Positions 1-10,145 of a stretch of DNA of 64,000 nucleotides are shown here, one piece after another (positions within the stretch are counted from its first letter, which is position 1; each line of letters opens with the position of its first letter). Made by a program: the position numbers and the translations under genes. Below the pieces are notes generated by a model, which was not told the DNA's origin, did no database searches, and saw only the letters and a list, made by a program, of their open reading frames with translations. The DNA comes from Virgibacillus_O xinjiangensis (lineage in GTDB: Bacteria > Bacillota > Bacilli > Bacillales > Amphibacillaceae): contig NZ_JBHRSA010000049.1 of assembly GCF_042643145.1 (NCBI RefSeq), positions 1-64,000 of the forward strand, read 5' to 3'.

Positions 1-24
1 CTGTCAAAATATGAAAAAGGTTGC

Positions 25-67
25 CCTCCACCTAGCTAGGGTGAGCTAGGTGGAGGAGAGTCTTTTT
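25..67 (+). terminator. Strong hairpin terminator at the left edge
   Basis: A perfect 13-bp stem (25-37 with 44-56) with a 6-nt loop is followed by a run of six T at 62-67. An A-rich stretch lies on the left side (12-18), so the hairpin could also stop transcription coming from the right. It probably ends a gene lying beyond the left edge. Confidence 0.75.
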
Positions 68-99
68 TGATTTTAACCTCTGACTAAGGAGCAAAGGAC

Positions 100-212
100 C
101 ATGACACTCCTGCGGAAAAACGGGCGATCCGAGACCCCGCAGTGTGGGTTTTCACGAGGAGGCTCGGGCGTTCGTCCGCGGAAAGGGAATGGTCTGTGCT
201 CCTGGAGGCAAG
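100..212. repeat. GC-rich interspersed repeat core, copy 1
   Basis: This noncoding stretch shares a skeleton with the copy inside 18197-18444: CTGCGG near the left, then GAGAC.CC.CAGTG, a GAGGCTC-like block, and CCGCGGAAAG near the right. It lies between two terminators. The short open frames crossing it have no credible ribosome site. Repeats of this general look are common in Bacillaceae intergenic regions, from general knowledge. No terminal GAGGCTGGG inverted repeats are visible here, so this copy looks partial or diverged. Confidence 0.6.
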
Positions 213-280
213 AAAAAAAGCTTGTAGAAAAACACGAGGTTTCTCTACAAGCTGACTGCATGTTTACATGCAGTCTTTTT
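213..280. terminator. Back-to-back double-hairpin terminator
   Basis: Two hairpins abut. The first pairs 219-228 with 244-253 (10 bp). On the minus strand it is followed by a run of seven T (213-219), so it terminates yvyE. The second pairs 254-262 with 267-275 (9 bp) and is followed on the plus strand by TTTTT at 276-280. Each hairpin therefore serves one direction. Confidence 0.75.
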
Positions 281-292
281 AATAGGGGGAGG

Positions 293-949
293 TCATTCTT
301 TGTCCTCTGAAGTGGAGGAGACCTCTATTTCCATATATTTAGTGTCTGTTGCCTCAATTTCTGCCTGACCGCTTGATAAATCAACCATCCAGTCGAGGAA
401 TTCCTGTTCCTCTCCCTTTTGTACATACACAATGAATTCAACGGTGTCGAGGTAATTGATCGTTTCCAAGATGAACTTGGAATTGCGCAGTTCATTTTCC
501 ACTTTTCCAAGGGAGGTATAGTCGACGACAATCGAATAGCCCTGCATCAGTTGACGTTTTACAATTCCAGTTGTTTTTATCGCCTGGGAGGTAGTACTGC
601 CATATGCCCGGATCAGTCCGCCTGCCCCTAATTTGATACCACCGAAATATCGGGTTACCACAACTGCAGTGTCTTTCAATCCCTGTTTCTTCAGCACCTC
701 GAGAATCGGTACGCCTGCTGTTCCGCTTGGTTCCCCGTCGTCGTTGGCTTTTTGGATCTGATCGTTCTCCCCGATCATGTAGGCGGAACAGTTATGTGTG
801 GCATCATGATGTTTTTTCTTGATTTCCTGGATAAATCGTTGTGCATCCTCTTCTGTTTCCACTCGGCGGACATAGCCGATGAACCGGGACTTCTGTATGA
901 CAATTTCGTCTTGTCCCTCTAACTTTACCGTATAATAACTGGCTAGCAT
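293..949 (-). CDS. yvyE: IMPACT/YigZ-family protein YvyE
   Basis: The 218-residue protein has the two-part architecture of the YigZ/IMPACT family. The N-terminal UPF0029 domain carries NDDGEPSGTAGVPILEVL (about 70-87) and the glycine-rich VVVTRYFGGIKLGAGGL. A smaller C-terminal DUF1949-like domain follows. Family members are linked to translation control through IMPACT/GCN1, but the bacterial role is not settled. An AGGAGAG ribosome site lies about 9 nt before the ATG at 949. The gene is divergent from degS, which is the B. subtilis arrangement, and it ends at the double-hairpin terminator. Family assignment is secure; function is not. Confidence 0.93.
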   Translation of the reverse strand: MLASYYTVKLEGQDEIVIQKSRFIGYVRRVETEEDAQRFIQEIKKKHHDATHNCSAYMIGENDQIQKANDDGEPSGTAGVPILEVLKKQGLKDTAVVVTRYFGGIKLGAGGLIRAYGSTTSQAIKTTGIVKRQLMQGYSIVVDYTSLGKVENELRNSKFILETINYLDTVEFIVYVQKGEEQEFLDWMVDLSSGQAEIEATDTKYMEIEVSSTSEDKE

Positions 950-1047
950 GCTTTTCCACTCTCCTAGTGACTTGCTATAGTCTAATATTAGTATAAGAAT
1001 TACGGGAAGTGTGATAAAAGACCCTATAAAATTTTCGTATATATGCG

Positions 1048-1053
1048 TATAAT
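1048..1053 (+). promoter_or_regulatory. Possible -10 element for degS
   Basis: A perfect TATAAT lies 25 bp before the degS ATG in an AT-rich stretch of the yvyE/degS divergent region. No good -35 hexamer sits 16-18 bp upstream, so an activator would be needed or the match is chance. Confidence 0.35.
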
Positions 1054-1077
1054 TATAACATAGGTTGGTGGAAGACT

Positions 1078-2211
1078 ATGGCACAGAAATTAACAGAACG
1101 AGCATTGGACAATGTCATTGATGAAATGATCGAAGTAGTGGAAAACAGCAAAGACGAGATTTTCCATATCAGTGAAGAAGCCCGGCAGGAGCACGAACAG
1201 CTGGTGGAAGAGTTGAAAGAAACCAGAAAACAGGTGATCCAGCATATTGACAACGGGGACAAGTTGCAGCAGAAAGTCCAATATTCCAAACAGCGGCTGG
1301 CAGAAGTCAGCAGATACTTCGACCGCTATTCGGAAGCAGAGATCAGGGAAGTTTACGAGGACATGCATGAGATGCAGACGAGATTGGCCATGCTTCAGCA
1401 GGAAGAGAAGTCACTCAGGGATAAACGGGATTATCTGGAAAGACGACTGGTTACCTTAAGTCAAACGATAGAACGTGCTGAAGGACTTGCGGGGAAAATC
1501 TCCGTTATACTTACTTACCTGCATGATGACTTCCGCCAGGTCAATGAAATGATTGAAGATGCAAGAGAAAAGCAGGAATTCGGATTGAGGATTATTGAGG
1601 CACAAGAGGAAGAACGAAGGAAAATTTCACGGGAGATTCATGATGGACCTGCCCAGATGCTAGCAAACATCCTCCTCCGCTCAGAATTGGTGGATAAAAT
1701 TTTCCGTAACGGGGATATGGAACAGGCGATGGAAGAGATCAGAAGTGTCAGGGATATGGTCCGTACATCATTATACGAAGTGAGGCGTATCATCTATGAC
1801 CTCAGACCAATGGCACTGGATGATCTAGGGTTGATACCGACCATCCGTAAATATGTCGCATCCATATCCGACTACAGCGGGACTGACGTCGAATTTTCCT
1901 TGATCGGAGAAGAAAGGCGGTTGAACCAAAAATATGAAATTGCGTTTTTCCGACTGGTTCAAGAGTCGATCCAAAATGCACTCAAACATGCGGAAGCTTC
2001 ATTGATCCATGTCGAATTGGAGATGGGGCCAGACGATTTGATGATGTCTGTAAGAGATAATGGGAAAGGCTTCAATCCTTCCATGAAACGGGACAAGTCA
2101 TTCGGATTGATCGGAATGCGTGAACGTGTAGATATGCTGAATGGCGAAATGGAAATCGATACCGAACTGGGAAAAGGCACTGCTATTTCCATTAAAGTTC
2201 CTCTATCTTAG
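1078..2211 (+). CDS. degS: Sensor histidine kinase DegS
   Basis: This 377-residue cytoplasmic kinase phosphorylates DegU, the regulator of exoenzymes, competence and multicellular behaviour in Bacillus. It has no membrane segment. The N-terminal half (about 1-180) is an extended coiled coil. The HisKA_3 dimerisation box contains ISREIHDGPAQ with the phosphorylated His at about residue 188. The C-terminal HATPase domain shows VQESIQNALKHA (N box), VRDNGKGF and SFGLIGMRERV (G boxes). Length is close to B. subtilis DegS (385). The start is ATG 1078 after GGTGGA. It lies directly upstream of its partner degU. Confidence 0.97.
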   Translation: MAQKLTERALDNVIDEMIEVVENSKDEIFHISEEARQEHEQLVEELKETRKQVIQHIDNGDKLQQKVQYSKQRLAEVSRYFDRYSEAEIREVYEDMHEMQTRLAMLQQEEKSLRDKRDYLERRLVTLSQTIERAEGLAGKISVILTYLHDDFRQVNEMIEDAREKQEFGLRIIEAQEEERRKISREIHDGPAQMLANILLRSELVDKIFRNGDMEQAMEEIRSVRDMVRTSLYEVRRIIYDLRPMALDDLGLIPTIRKYVASISDYSGTDVEFSLIGEERRLNQKYEIAFFRLVQESIQNALKHAEASLIHVELEMGPDDLMMSVRDNGKGFNPSMKRDKSFGLIGMRERVDMLNGEMEIDTELGKGTAISIKVPLS

Positions 2212-2309
2212 AGGGAATCAGTAAAACTAGAGATAGAGCAATTATATACGTATCCATCATTTATCAATTTTAAGGGGAATTTCTTACGGAAATGTGGGAG
2301 GAAAAAATC

Positions 2310-3002
2310 ATGAGCAACGAAACAAATATCAAAGTCGTTTTAATAGATGATCATAAATTATTTCGTGAAGGGGTCAAGCGCATCCTTGATTTTGAGCCAT
2401 CTTTTGAAGTGGTTGCCGAAGGTGAAGACGGGGCAGATGCGTCCAAGCTTGTAAAGGAGCATCAACCGGACGTGGTCTTGATGGATATCAATATGCCGAC
2501 CATGAACGGCGTGCAGGCTACTGCAGATCTAGTCCGCTTTTTCCCGGAAACCCATGTGATCATTCTTTCCATTCATGATGACGAAAGCTATGTAACACAT
2601 GCGCTTAAAACGGGAGCACAAGGATACCTGCTGAAGGAAATGGATTCTGAGGCATTGGTGGAAGCCATTAAAGTGGTGAATGAAGGAGGATCCTATCTGC
2701 ATCCGAAGGTCACTCACAACCTTGTCATGGAATACCGCCGGCTGGCCAAAGAAACGGTGCCGAGCATCGGGGACGGAAACATAGAACATCATAAGCCACT
2801 CCACTTGCTTACGAAAAGGGAGTGCCAGGTGTTGCAGCTTCTAGCGGATGGGAAGAGCAACCGTGCTGTGGCAGAAGCCTTATACATCAGTGAAAAGACG
2901 GTAAAGAACCATGTCAGCAACATCCTCCAGAAAATGAATTGTAATGACCGCACACAGGCGGTTGTGTCTGCAATCAAAAAAGGTTGGGTAGAAGTGTTAT
3001 AA
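2310..3002 (+). CDS. degU: Response regulator DegU
   Basis: A 230-residue NarL/LuxR-class response regulator. The receiver domain has the acidic pair in LIDDHK, the phospho-acceptor Asp at about residue 59 in VVLMDINMP, and a conserved Lys in YLLKEMD. The C-terminal LuxR helix-turn-helix is LTKRECQVLQLLADGKSN followed by SEKTVKNHVSNILQKM. The start is ATG 2310, because GGGAGGAAAA lies 7-16 nt before it. An upstream in-frame ATG at 2292 precedes that site and is rejected. The gene follows degS by 98 bp and ends at a terminator. Confidence 0.97.
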   Translation: MSNETNIKVVLIDDHKLFREGVKRILDFEPSFEVVAEGEDGADASKLVKEHQPDVVLMDINMPTMNGVQATADLVRFFPETHVIILSIHDDESYVTHALKTGAQGYLLKEMDSEALVEAIKVVNEGGSYLHPKVTHNLVMEYRRLAKETVPSIGDGNIEHHKPLHLLTKRECQVLQLLADGKSNRAVAEALYISEKTVKNHVSNILQKMNCNDRTQAVVSAIKKGWVEVL

Positions 3003-3039
3003 GTGTAACAAGGTAGGACATGCAATTGCTTGATAACAG

Positions 3040-3072
3040 CTCCGGTGCCAAGAGGTATCGGGGTATTTTTTT
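3040..3072 (+). terminator. Terminator after degU
   Basis: A stem of about 8-10 bp with G-U pairs (around 3040-3049 with 3054-3063) and an AAGA loop is followed by a run of T at 3066-3072. It separates degSU from degV. Confidence 0.65.
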
Positions 3073-3182
3073 GCTGTCATGGGGAATGCAAATCTCTTGG
3101 TGTTCATGTAGAATAAAAAAGAGTATAGTCCAGTAGGAAGAAAAATGTTTCAATTTATCTATATGCAGAGGAGAAGTTCACG

Positions 3183-4025
3183 ATGAGAGTAGCTGTAATG
3201 ACAGACAGCACCGCTTACATACCGAAAAGTATACGTGCACATCACGATATTCATATGATTCCGTTGAGTGTGATATTTGATGATCAGACTTATGAAGAGG
3301 AAGTTGATCTTACTACAAGGGAATTCTATGAAAAAATGAGGGAGACAACGGAGCTTCCAAAGACTTCACAGCCATCCATTGGCCTGATTACAGCAAAGCT
3401 GGAAGAGCTGGCAGAGACCTATGATGCCCTTATTTCCGTTCATCTATCCAGTGGCATCAGTGGTACATACCAGGCGGTTGCCAGTGCCGGGGAAATGGTG
3501 GAAGGCATTGAGGTCTATCCATATGATTCGGAAATCAGCTGTATGCCACAAGGGTTCTATGCTCTGGAGGCAGCAGAGCTTGCCAAGGAAGGCAGGGATC
3601 CTGAAGAGATCATTAGACGTTTGGACCAGATGAAACAGTCGATGCATGCCTACCTTATGGTGGATGACTTGACCAATCTACAGCGCGGCGGACGGTTGAC
3701 TGGGGCACAGGCTCTGGTCGGGAGCCTTCTTAAAGTCAAACCAGTCCTCCATTTTGTGGATAAGCAAATTGTCCCTTATGAAAAGATACGTACACGTAAA
3801 AAGGCGATCAATCGGATCGTGGGGTTGCTGGAAGAGGAAGCAGACAAGGGAAAAGACCTCCACGCCGTGTTCATCCATGCAAATGATGAAGAAGCAGCAG
3901 TCGAGCTGCGTGATCGCTTCCTGGAAAAACACCCAACATGTGAGGCGACTATCAGCTACTTTGGCCCGGTGATCGGAACCCATCTCGGCGAAGGGGCCAT
4001 AGGGGTCGGATGGTATACAAAGTAA
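3183..4025 (+). CDS. degV: DegV-family fatty-acid-binding protein
   Basis: A 280-residue DegV/EDD-fold protein. It opens with VAVMTDSTAYIP, the family's conserved N-terminal strand and DST motif, and carries the central LSSGISGTYQ lipid-binding signature. Proteins of this family bind a fatty acid and, as FakB, present it to a kinase (FakA) for phosphorylation. Whether this copy does so is inferred. It starts at ATG 3183 behind GAGGAGAAG and lies between degU and comFA exactly as B. subtilis yviA/degV does. A terminator upstream suggests separate transcription from degSU. Confidence 0.92.
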   Translation: MRVAVMTDSTAYIPKSIRAHHDIHMIPLSVIFDDQTYEEEVDLTTREFYEKMRETTELPKTSQPSIGLITAKLEELAETYDALISVHLSSGISGTYQAVASAGEMVEGIEVYPYDSEISCMPQGFYALEAAELAKEGRDPEEIIRRLDQMKQSMHAYLMVDDLTNLQRGGRLTGAQALVGSLLKVKPVLHFVDKQIVPYEKIRTRKKAINRIVGLLEEEADKGKDLHAVFIHANDEEAAVELRDRFLEKHPTCEATISYFGPVIGTHLGEGAIGVGWYTK

Positions 4026-4112
4026 AACTTGAAGGTAGTGGGTTGTATGGGTATTCCCCAGCAGCCCTATCTGTTGAACCATAAATTATCCCCTAAAGGA
4101 GGGTGTGATAAT

Positions 4113-5516
4113 ATGCCCGATTCTTTGAGTCCTCCTGGAATCTCCCGGTTATCTGAACTGTATAGTGGAAAGCTGCTTCTTCGTAAAGAGATTCCCCTTG
4201 AGGACCATCATTTCCAAGACTGCTTGTCAGCAGGACTCTTCACCAGCACCCCATCCATCACCAAAAACCTCTTATCTTCTACTTGCAATCGCTGCGGAAA
4301 CAAAGACCGTTCTCTAATGGCTCCAATTGACTGTTCGCTCTGCAACTCACGACATCTTTACTGCCGGAAATGTATAAATATGGGGAGAATCATGGCTTGT
4401 GAACCGCTCTATTACTGGTCTGGCCCTGCTCATCAGTGGCCGCAATTGATAAACCCATGCACATGGGAGGGGAACTTGACTTCTCAGCAACAACAGGCAG
4501 CAGACCGGATTACGGAAGCGGTTCAGATGGGGGAAAGTGAGCTGCTCGTTTGGGCAGTATGTGGCGCTGGGAAAACCGAGATGCTCTTCCCGGGCATAGC
4601 TGAAGCACTGAGCCTGGGAAAGAGGGTATGTATTGCAACGCCTAGAGCTGATGTGGTACGGGAGTTGATTCCACGCCTGCGGTCATCTTTTGCCCAGACA
4701 AATGTACAAGGGCTATATGGTGGAGCAGAAAAGAAGGACTCGGTTTCTCAACTTACAATTTCCACCACCCACCAGCTGCTCCGCTATCAGAATGCATTTG
4801 AGGTATTGGTCATTGATGAAGTGGATGCCTTTCCTTATCATAAAGATCCCTCACTTCCATATGCTGCTGATAGAGCGATAACCCATCGAAGCACTACCAT
4901 TTATCTCACCGCAACACCTAGGAAAAATCAGTACCGCAGAATCCGCCGTCATTCCCTTCCTCACTTTTTTGTCCCTCTCCGATTCCATGGCCATCCACTC
5001 CCAGTTCCGTTACTCAAAATGTGTGGCACACTGAAGAAAGAACTGAAAGAAAAGAAGTTTCCGTCCTCCTTTCTGCATTGGTTGCCAACCCGGCAGAATC
5101 CGGACAGACAACTGCTGATCTTCGTGCCGACGATCGACATGGCAGAAGAGCTGAAGCTTACATGGGAGACATCCAATATACAAAGTGGATGGACGGTAGC
5201 TTCAGTTCATGCCTCCGATCCTGCCAGGGAGGAGAAAGTGCATGCATTCAGGTACCGACAGCTGGATGTGCTGATAACAACCACTATTCTTGAACGGGGA
5301 GTAACCTTTCCTTCTGTTGATGTAAGTGTTTTGGATGCTGGACATGAAGTTTTTGATGAGGCAGCGTTGATTCAAATCTCTGGAAGAGCTGGCAGGAGTC
5401 CTGATGATCCGGACGGAGAGGTTCTGTTTTTTCATGATGGGAAAACAGATGCAATGGTCCAGGCTGTTCGAAATATCAGGAAAATGAACAATCGAGGGAG
5501 GGGTTATCGTCCGTGA
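4113..5516 (+). CDS. comFA: Competence DNA-uptake ATPase ComFA
   Basis: A 467-residue DEAD-like superfamily-2 helicase/translocase that helps drive transforming DNA through the membrane channel. An N-terminal zinc-finger-like region (about 60-100) shows CNRCG, CSLC and CRKC. Walker A is AVCGAGKTEML, the DEXD box is VIDEVDAFP, and later motifs include YLTATPR, ILERGVTFP and QISGRAGRS. The start ATG 4113 is set by AAAGGAGGGTG at 4096-4105; the longer frame from 4029 is not needed. Length matches B. subtilis ComFA (463). It overlaps comFC by 4 bp. No clear ComK AT-box is visible just upstream. Confidence 0.95.
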   Translation: MPDSLSPPGISRLSELYSGKLLLRKEIPLEDHHFQDCLSAGLFTSTPSITKNLLSSTCNRCGNKDRSLMAPIDCSLCNSRHLYCRKCINMGRIMACEPLYYWSGPAHQWPQLINPCTWEGNLTSQQQQAADRITEAVQMGESELLVWAVCGAGKTEMLFPGIAEALSLGKRVCIATPRADVVRELIPRLRSSFAQTNVQGLYGGAEKKDSVSQLTISTTHQLLRYQNAFEVLVIDEVDAFPYHKDPSLPYAADRAITHRSTTIYLTATPRKNQYRRIRRHSLPHFFVPLRFHGHPLPVPLLKMCGTLKKELKEKKFPSSFLHWLPTRQNPDRQLLIFVPTIDMAEELKLTWETSNIQSGWTVASVHASDPAREEKVHAFRYRQLDVLITTTILERGVTFPSVDVSVLDAGHEVFDEAALIQISGRAGRSPDDPDGEVLFFHDGKTDAMVQAVRNIRKMNNRGRGYRP

Positions 5517-6193
5517 AATGCCTTTGGTGTCAAAGCCCAGTCAAAATTGCGCCCAGATGGTCGACTCTGCTGATGTTTGAGGAGCCGAGCCTACTTTGTG
5601 AATCCTGTATTTCGTTATTGCAACCCATCGAAGGTGCTTGCTGCAGAAAGTGCAGCAAGCCCGGCAATCAATCCCTTTGCTCTGATTGTCATGGATGGGA
5701 GAAGAACTTGGAAGGGGATTCATTGGCCTGGAACCACTCCATATTCACGTACAATTCAACCATGCAGGAGATGATCGCAGCTTGGAAGTACCGTGGTGAT
5801 TATCAAATCGGTTATATCTTCAAACAAGCAATGATTGCTTCGTACAAAAAGAGGTTTGCTTCCATGAAAAAGGGATTGGTTGTTGTACCTGTACCACTCA
5901 GTAAAGAAAGATTACAGGAACGAGGGTTTAATCAGGCACAGCAGCTGGCAGATATTCTTCCGCGGGAGAATATTGCTGTCCTGGAGCGACATCATGGGGA
6001 GAAACAGTCAAAGAAGTCACGTGCCGAGCGGATCATGACAGAGAATCCTTTTGAATTACTCTACCCGTTGAACACAGCTGCTGTCCTTGTAGATGATATT
6101 TATACGACCGGCAGGACGTTGCGCCATGCCGCAGACTTGCTTAAACGCCATGGCTGTCCGGAAGTGTACGGACTTACGTTGAGCCGGAGCTGA
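5513..6193 (+). CDS. comFC: Competence protein ComFC (phosphoribosyltransferase fold)
   Basis: A 226-residue ComFC/GntX-family protein needed for natural transformation, probably at the cytosolic side of DNA uptake with ComFA. The N-terminal four-cysteine zinc module shows CLWC, CESC, CRKC and CSDC. The C-terminal phosphoribosyltransferase fold carries the PRPP-loop motif VLVDDIYTTGRT, preceded by RGFNQAQQLAD. It starts at GTG 5513, overlapping the comFA stop by 4 bp, so the two are translationally coupled. comFB, which lies between them in B. subtilis, is absent. Its 3' end is followed directly by hpf, without the flagellar genes usual at this place. Confidence 0.94.
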   Translation: MKCLWCQSPVKIAPRWSTLLMFEEPSLLCESCISLLQPIEGACCRKCSKPGNQSLCSDCHGWEKNLEGDSLAWNHSIFTYNSTMQEMIAAWKYRGDYQIGYIFKQAMIASYKKRFASMKKGLVVVPVPLSKERLQERGFNQAQQLADILPRENIAVLERHHGEKQSKKSRAERIMTENPFELLYPLNTAAVLVDDIYTTGRTLRHAADLLKRHGCPEVYGLTLSRS

Positions 6194-6275
6194 TTTGGCC
6201 CTTTAATTCCATCAATTTCTCCAATTCGGACGAAATTCAGACATAATTCTCTCAATCTTATAATTTTTATAGGGT

Positions 6276-6302
6276 GTTTAGGCAGGAATTCATGCAGGGA
6301 AA
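6276..6302 (+). promoter_or_regulatory. Possible SigB-type promoter of hpf
   Basis: GTTTAG (6276-6281), a 15-bp spacer and GGGAAA (6297-6302) resemble the SigB consensus GTTTAA/GGGTAT, with one and two mismatches. B. subtilis yvyD (hpf) is SigB- and SigH-controlled, which motivates the call. A TATAAT at 6307-6312 offers an alternative SigA -10. Confidence 0.35.
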
Positions 6303-6341
6303 GTAGTATAATATAGTTAAAGGAAAAAGGAGGGCACTTTC

Positions 6342-6899
6342 ATGAAATATAACATTCGAGGCGAAAATCTTGAGGTCACTGCACCGATCAAAGATTATGT
6401 AGAAAAGAAAATCAGTAAGCTGGAGAGGTATTTTGATACCCCACCAAAATCTGATGTACACGTTAATTTAAGTGTCTATAATGATGAACAACGAATTGAA
6501 GTGACCATTCCAATGACAAATCTACTATTGCGCGCGGAAGAACAGCACCTTGATCTGTATGCTGCCATCGACTTGGTAGTGGATAAACTTGAACGGCAGA
6601 TCCGCAAGTATAAAACCAAGGTCAATCGCAAAGCCAGACAAGAAGGTGCGCCAAAACATGTATTTGCCGAACTGGAAAAGGAAGCGGGCAATGTAGCGGT
6701 TGAGGAGGAGACGGATGAGATTGAAATTGTCCGTCAGAAGAAATTCAATTTGAAACCGATGGATTCCGAGGAAGCAATTCTTCAAATGGATATGCTGGGC
6801 CACTCCTTTTATGTCTTTACCAATGCCGACACAGAAGAAACCAATGTGGTCTATAAACGACGTGACGGCAGATATGGTTTGATTGAACCCAATGCTTAA
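6342..6899 (+). CDS. hpf: Long-form ribosome hibernation promoting factor HPF
   Basis: A 185-residue long HPF, which dimerises 70S ribosomes into inactive 100S particles in stationary phase or stress. The N-terminal domain (1-100) starts MKYNIRGENLEVT and includes LYAAIDLVVDKLERQIRKYK, the part that binds in the decoding channel. The C-terminal dimerisation domain (about 125-185) has KPMDSEEAILQMDMLGHSFY and ends RRDGRYGLIEP. Start ATG 6342 follows AAGGAGGGCAC. Length matches B. subtilis YvyD (189). It has its own upstream region and a strong terminator. Confidence 0.97.
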   Translation: MKYNIRGENLEVTAPIKDYVEKKISKLERYFDTPPKSDVHVNLSVYNDEQRIEVTIPMTNLLLRAEEQHLDLYAAIDLVVDKLERQIRKYKTKVNRKARQEGAPKHVFAELEKEAGNVAVEEETDEIEIVRQKKFNLKPMDSEEAILQMDMLGHSFYVFTNADTEETNVVYKRRDGRYGLIEPNA

Positions 6900-6919
6900 T
6901 TAATATAAATAGTAATTCT

Positions 6920-6949
6920 AAGGCGGTTCCCTAGAGGAGCCGCCTTTTT
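6920..6949 (+). terminator. Terminator after hpf
   Basis: A 10-bp stem with one G-U pair (6921-6930 with 6936-6945) and a 5-nt loop runs into TTTTT at 6945-6949, 20 bp after the hpf stop. Confidence 0.85.
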
Positions 6950-6958
6950 GGCCCAATA

Positions 6959-7080
6959 TGTCGAAATTTGACGGTCGAAATGCAGGAATCGAAATCCTGC
7001 ATAAAAAATTTTAAGAAAAACGGCAAATACCGTCTAAATCAGGATGAAAATCTATAAAAACCAAAGAGAAAAATGTCGAA
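6959..7080. promoter_or_regulatory. TGTCGAA (Spo0A-box-like) sites before a small gene
   Basis: Two exact TGTCGAA heptamers (6959-6965 and 7074-7080) and a near match GGTCGAA (6973-6979) lie in the 217 bp between the hpf terminator and the small ORF at 7167. TGTCGAA is the core of the B. subtilis Spo0A box. An 8-bp hairpin (6980-6987 with 6995-7002) lies between them. A 7-mer is short, so chance is possible. Confidence 0.3.
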
Positions 7081-7166
7081 CACCTTACCAAAATCGGAAA
7101 ACTGCAATTAGCCAATTAAATAGTATCTATGCTATAAATAAGTCAATGGAACTAGGAGGTGAATGG

Positions 7167-7331
7167 ATGAATGAACATGCCTTATCAGGGCTGTCCAACT
7201 TAGAAAGAAAGATACAGCAGCATGAAGAAACCATTGCACAACTATTGAAGATCATTGCAGAAACGAACCAAGTCTTATTCGAAATGGCCAAGGTTCAACA
7301 GCAAGACAGGTTTCAATCCCCTCCATCTTGA
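7167..7331 (+). CDS. Uncharacterised 54-residue small protein
   Basis: The protein is short, hydrophilic and probably helical. Residues about 8-45 (NLERKIQQHEETIAQLLKII and onward) have leucine and isoleucine spacing that suggests one amphipathic or coiled-coil helix, with a Gln/Pro/Ser-rich tail. No signal peptide or membrane segment is visible. The start is ATG 7167 because a full AGGAGGT lies at 7154-7160, six bases before it; the longer open frame from 7044 has no such site. It sits alone between hpf and secA, where B. subtilis has only a short spacer, and is followed by a strong hairpin. I do not recognise the family. Confidence 0.65.
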   Translation: MNEHALSGLSNLERKIQQHEETIAQLLKIIAETNQVLFEMAKVQQQDRFQSPPS

Positions 7332-7406
7332 ATCTCTCCGCCGGCCAAAATTCAAATAAAGCTGCAGAATCTCCGTTTCACCCACCCCGCTTCAAGACTC
7401 TATGCG

Positions 7407-7437
7407 AAAGAGCAGTCCATCCCCTGGACTGCTCTTT
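7407..7437 (+). terminator. Hairpin terminator before secA
   Basis: A perfect 13-bp stem (7407-7419 with 7425-7437) with loop TCCCC. The right arm ends in TTT but no longer T run follows. It probably ends the small gene at 7167-7331. Confidence 0.6.
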
Positions 7438-7465
7438 CTGCGGTTTCCTGCCATAGCTTAACAAG

Positions 7466-7495
7466 TTGTCATTCGAAAAGGGATAGTGTTATTAT
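7466..7495 (+). promoter_or_regulatory. SigA-type promoter of secA
   Basis: TTGTCA (7466-7471), an 18-bp spacer and TATTAT (7490-7495) lie 68 bp before the secA ATG and after a terminator hairpin. Confidence 0.6.
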
Positions 7496-7563
7496 TGAAT
7501 AGTATTTATCAAGCGGAACTGGGAATTCTGGATAATTTTGATATAGATTGAGGAGCGTTTGCG

Positions 7564-10077
<2,514 letters not shown>

Positions 10078-10145
10078 AAGCAGGAGGACCTTCCTGGCTG
10101 GAGGTTCCCAGTTTATTATCAATATGATGAAGAGGTGATCCATTA

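Noticed and set aside
101..310. 69-residue plus-strand frame across the first repeat
   Set aside because: It runs through the noncoding repeat and both terminator hairpins and lacks a ribosome site.
7044..7166. N-terminal extension of the small protein before secA
   Set aside because: The AGGAGGT site at 7154-7160 places the start at 7167; the upstream part is AT-rich leader with regulatory-type motifs.
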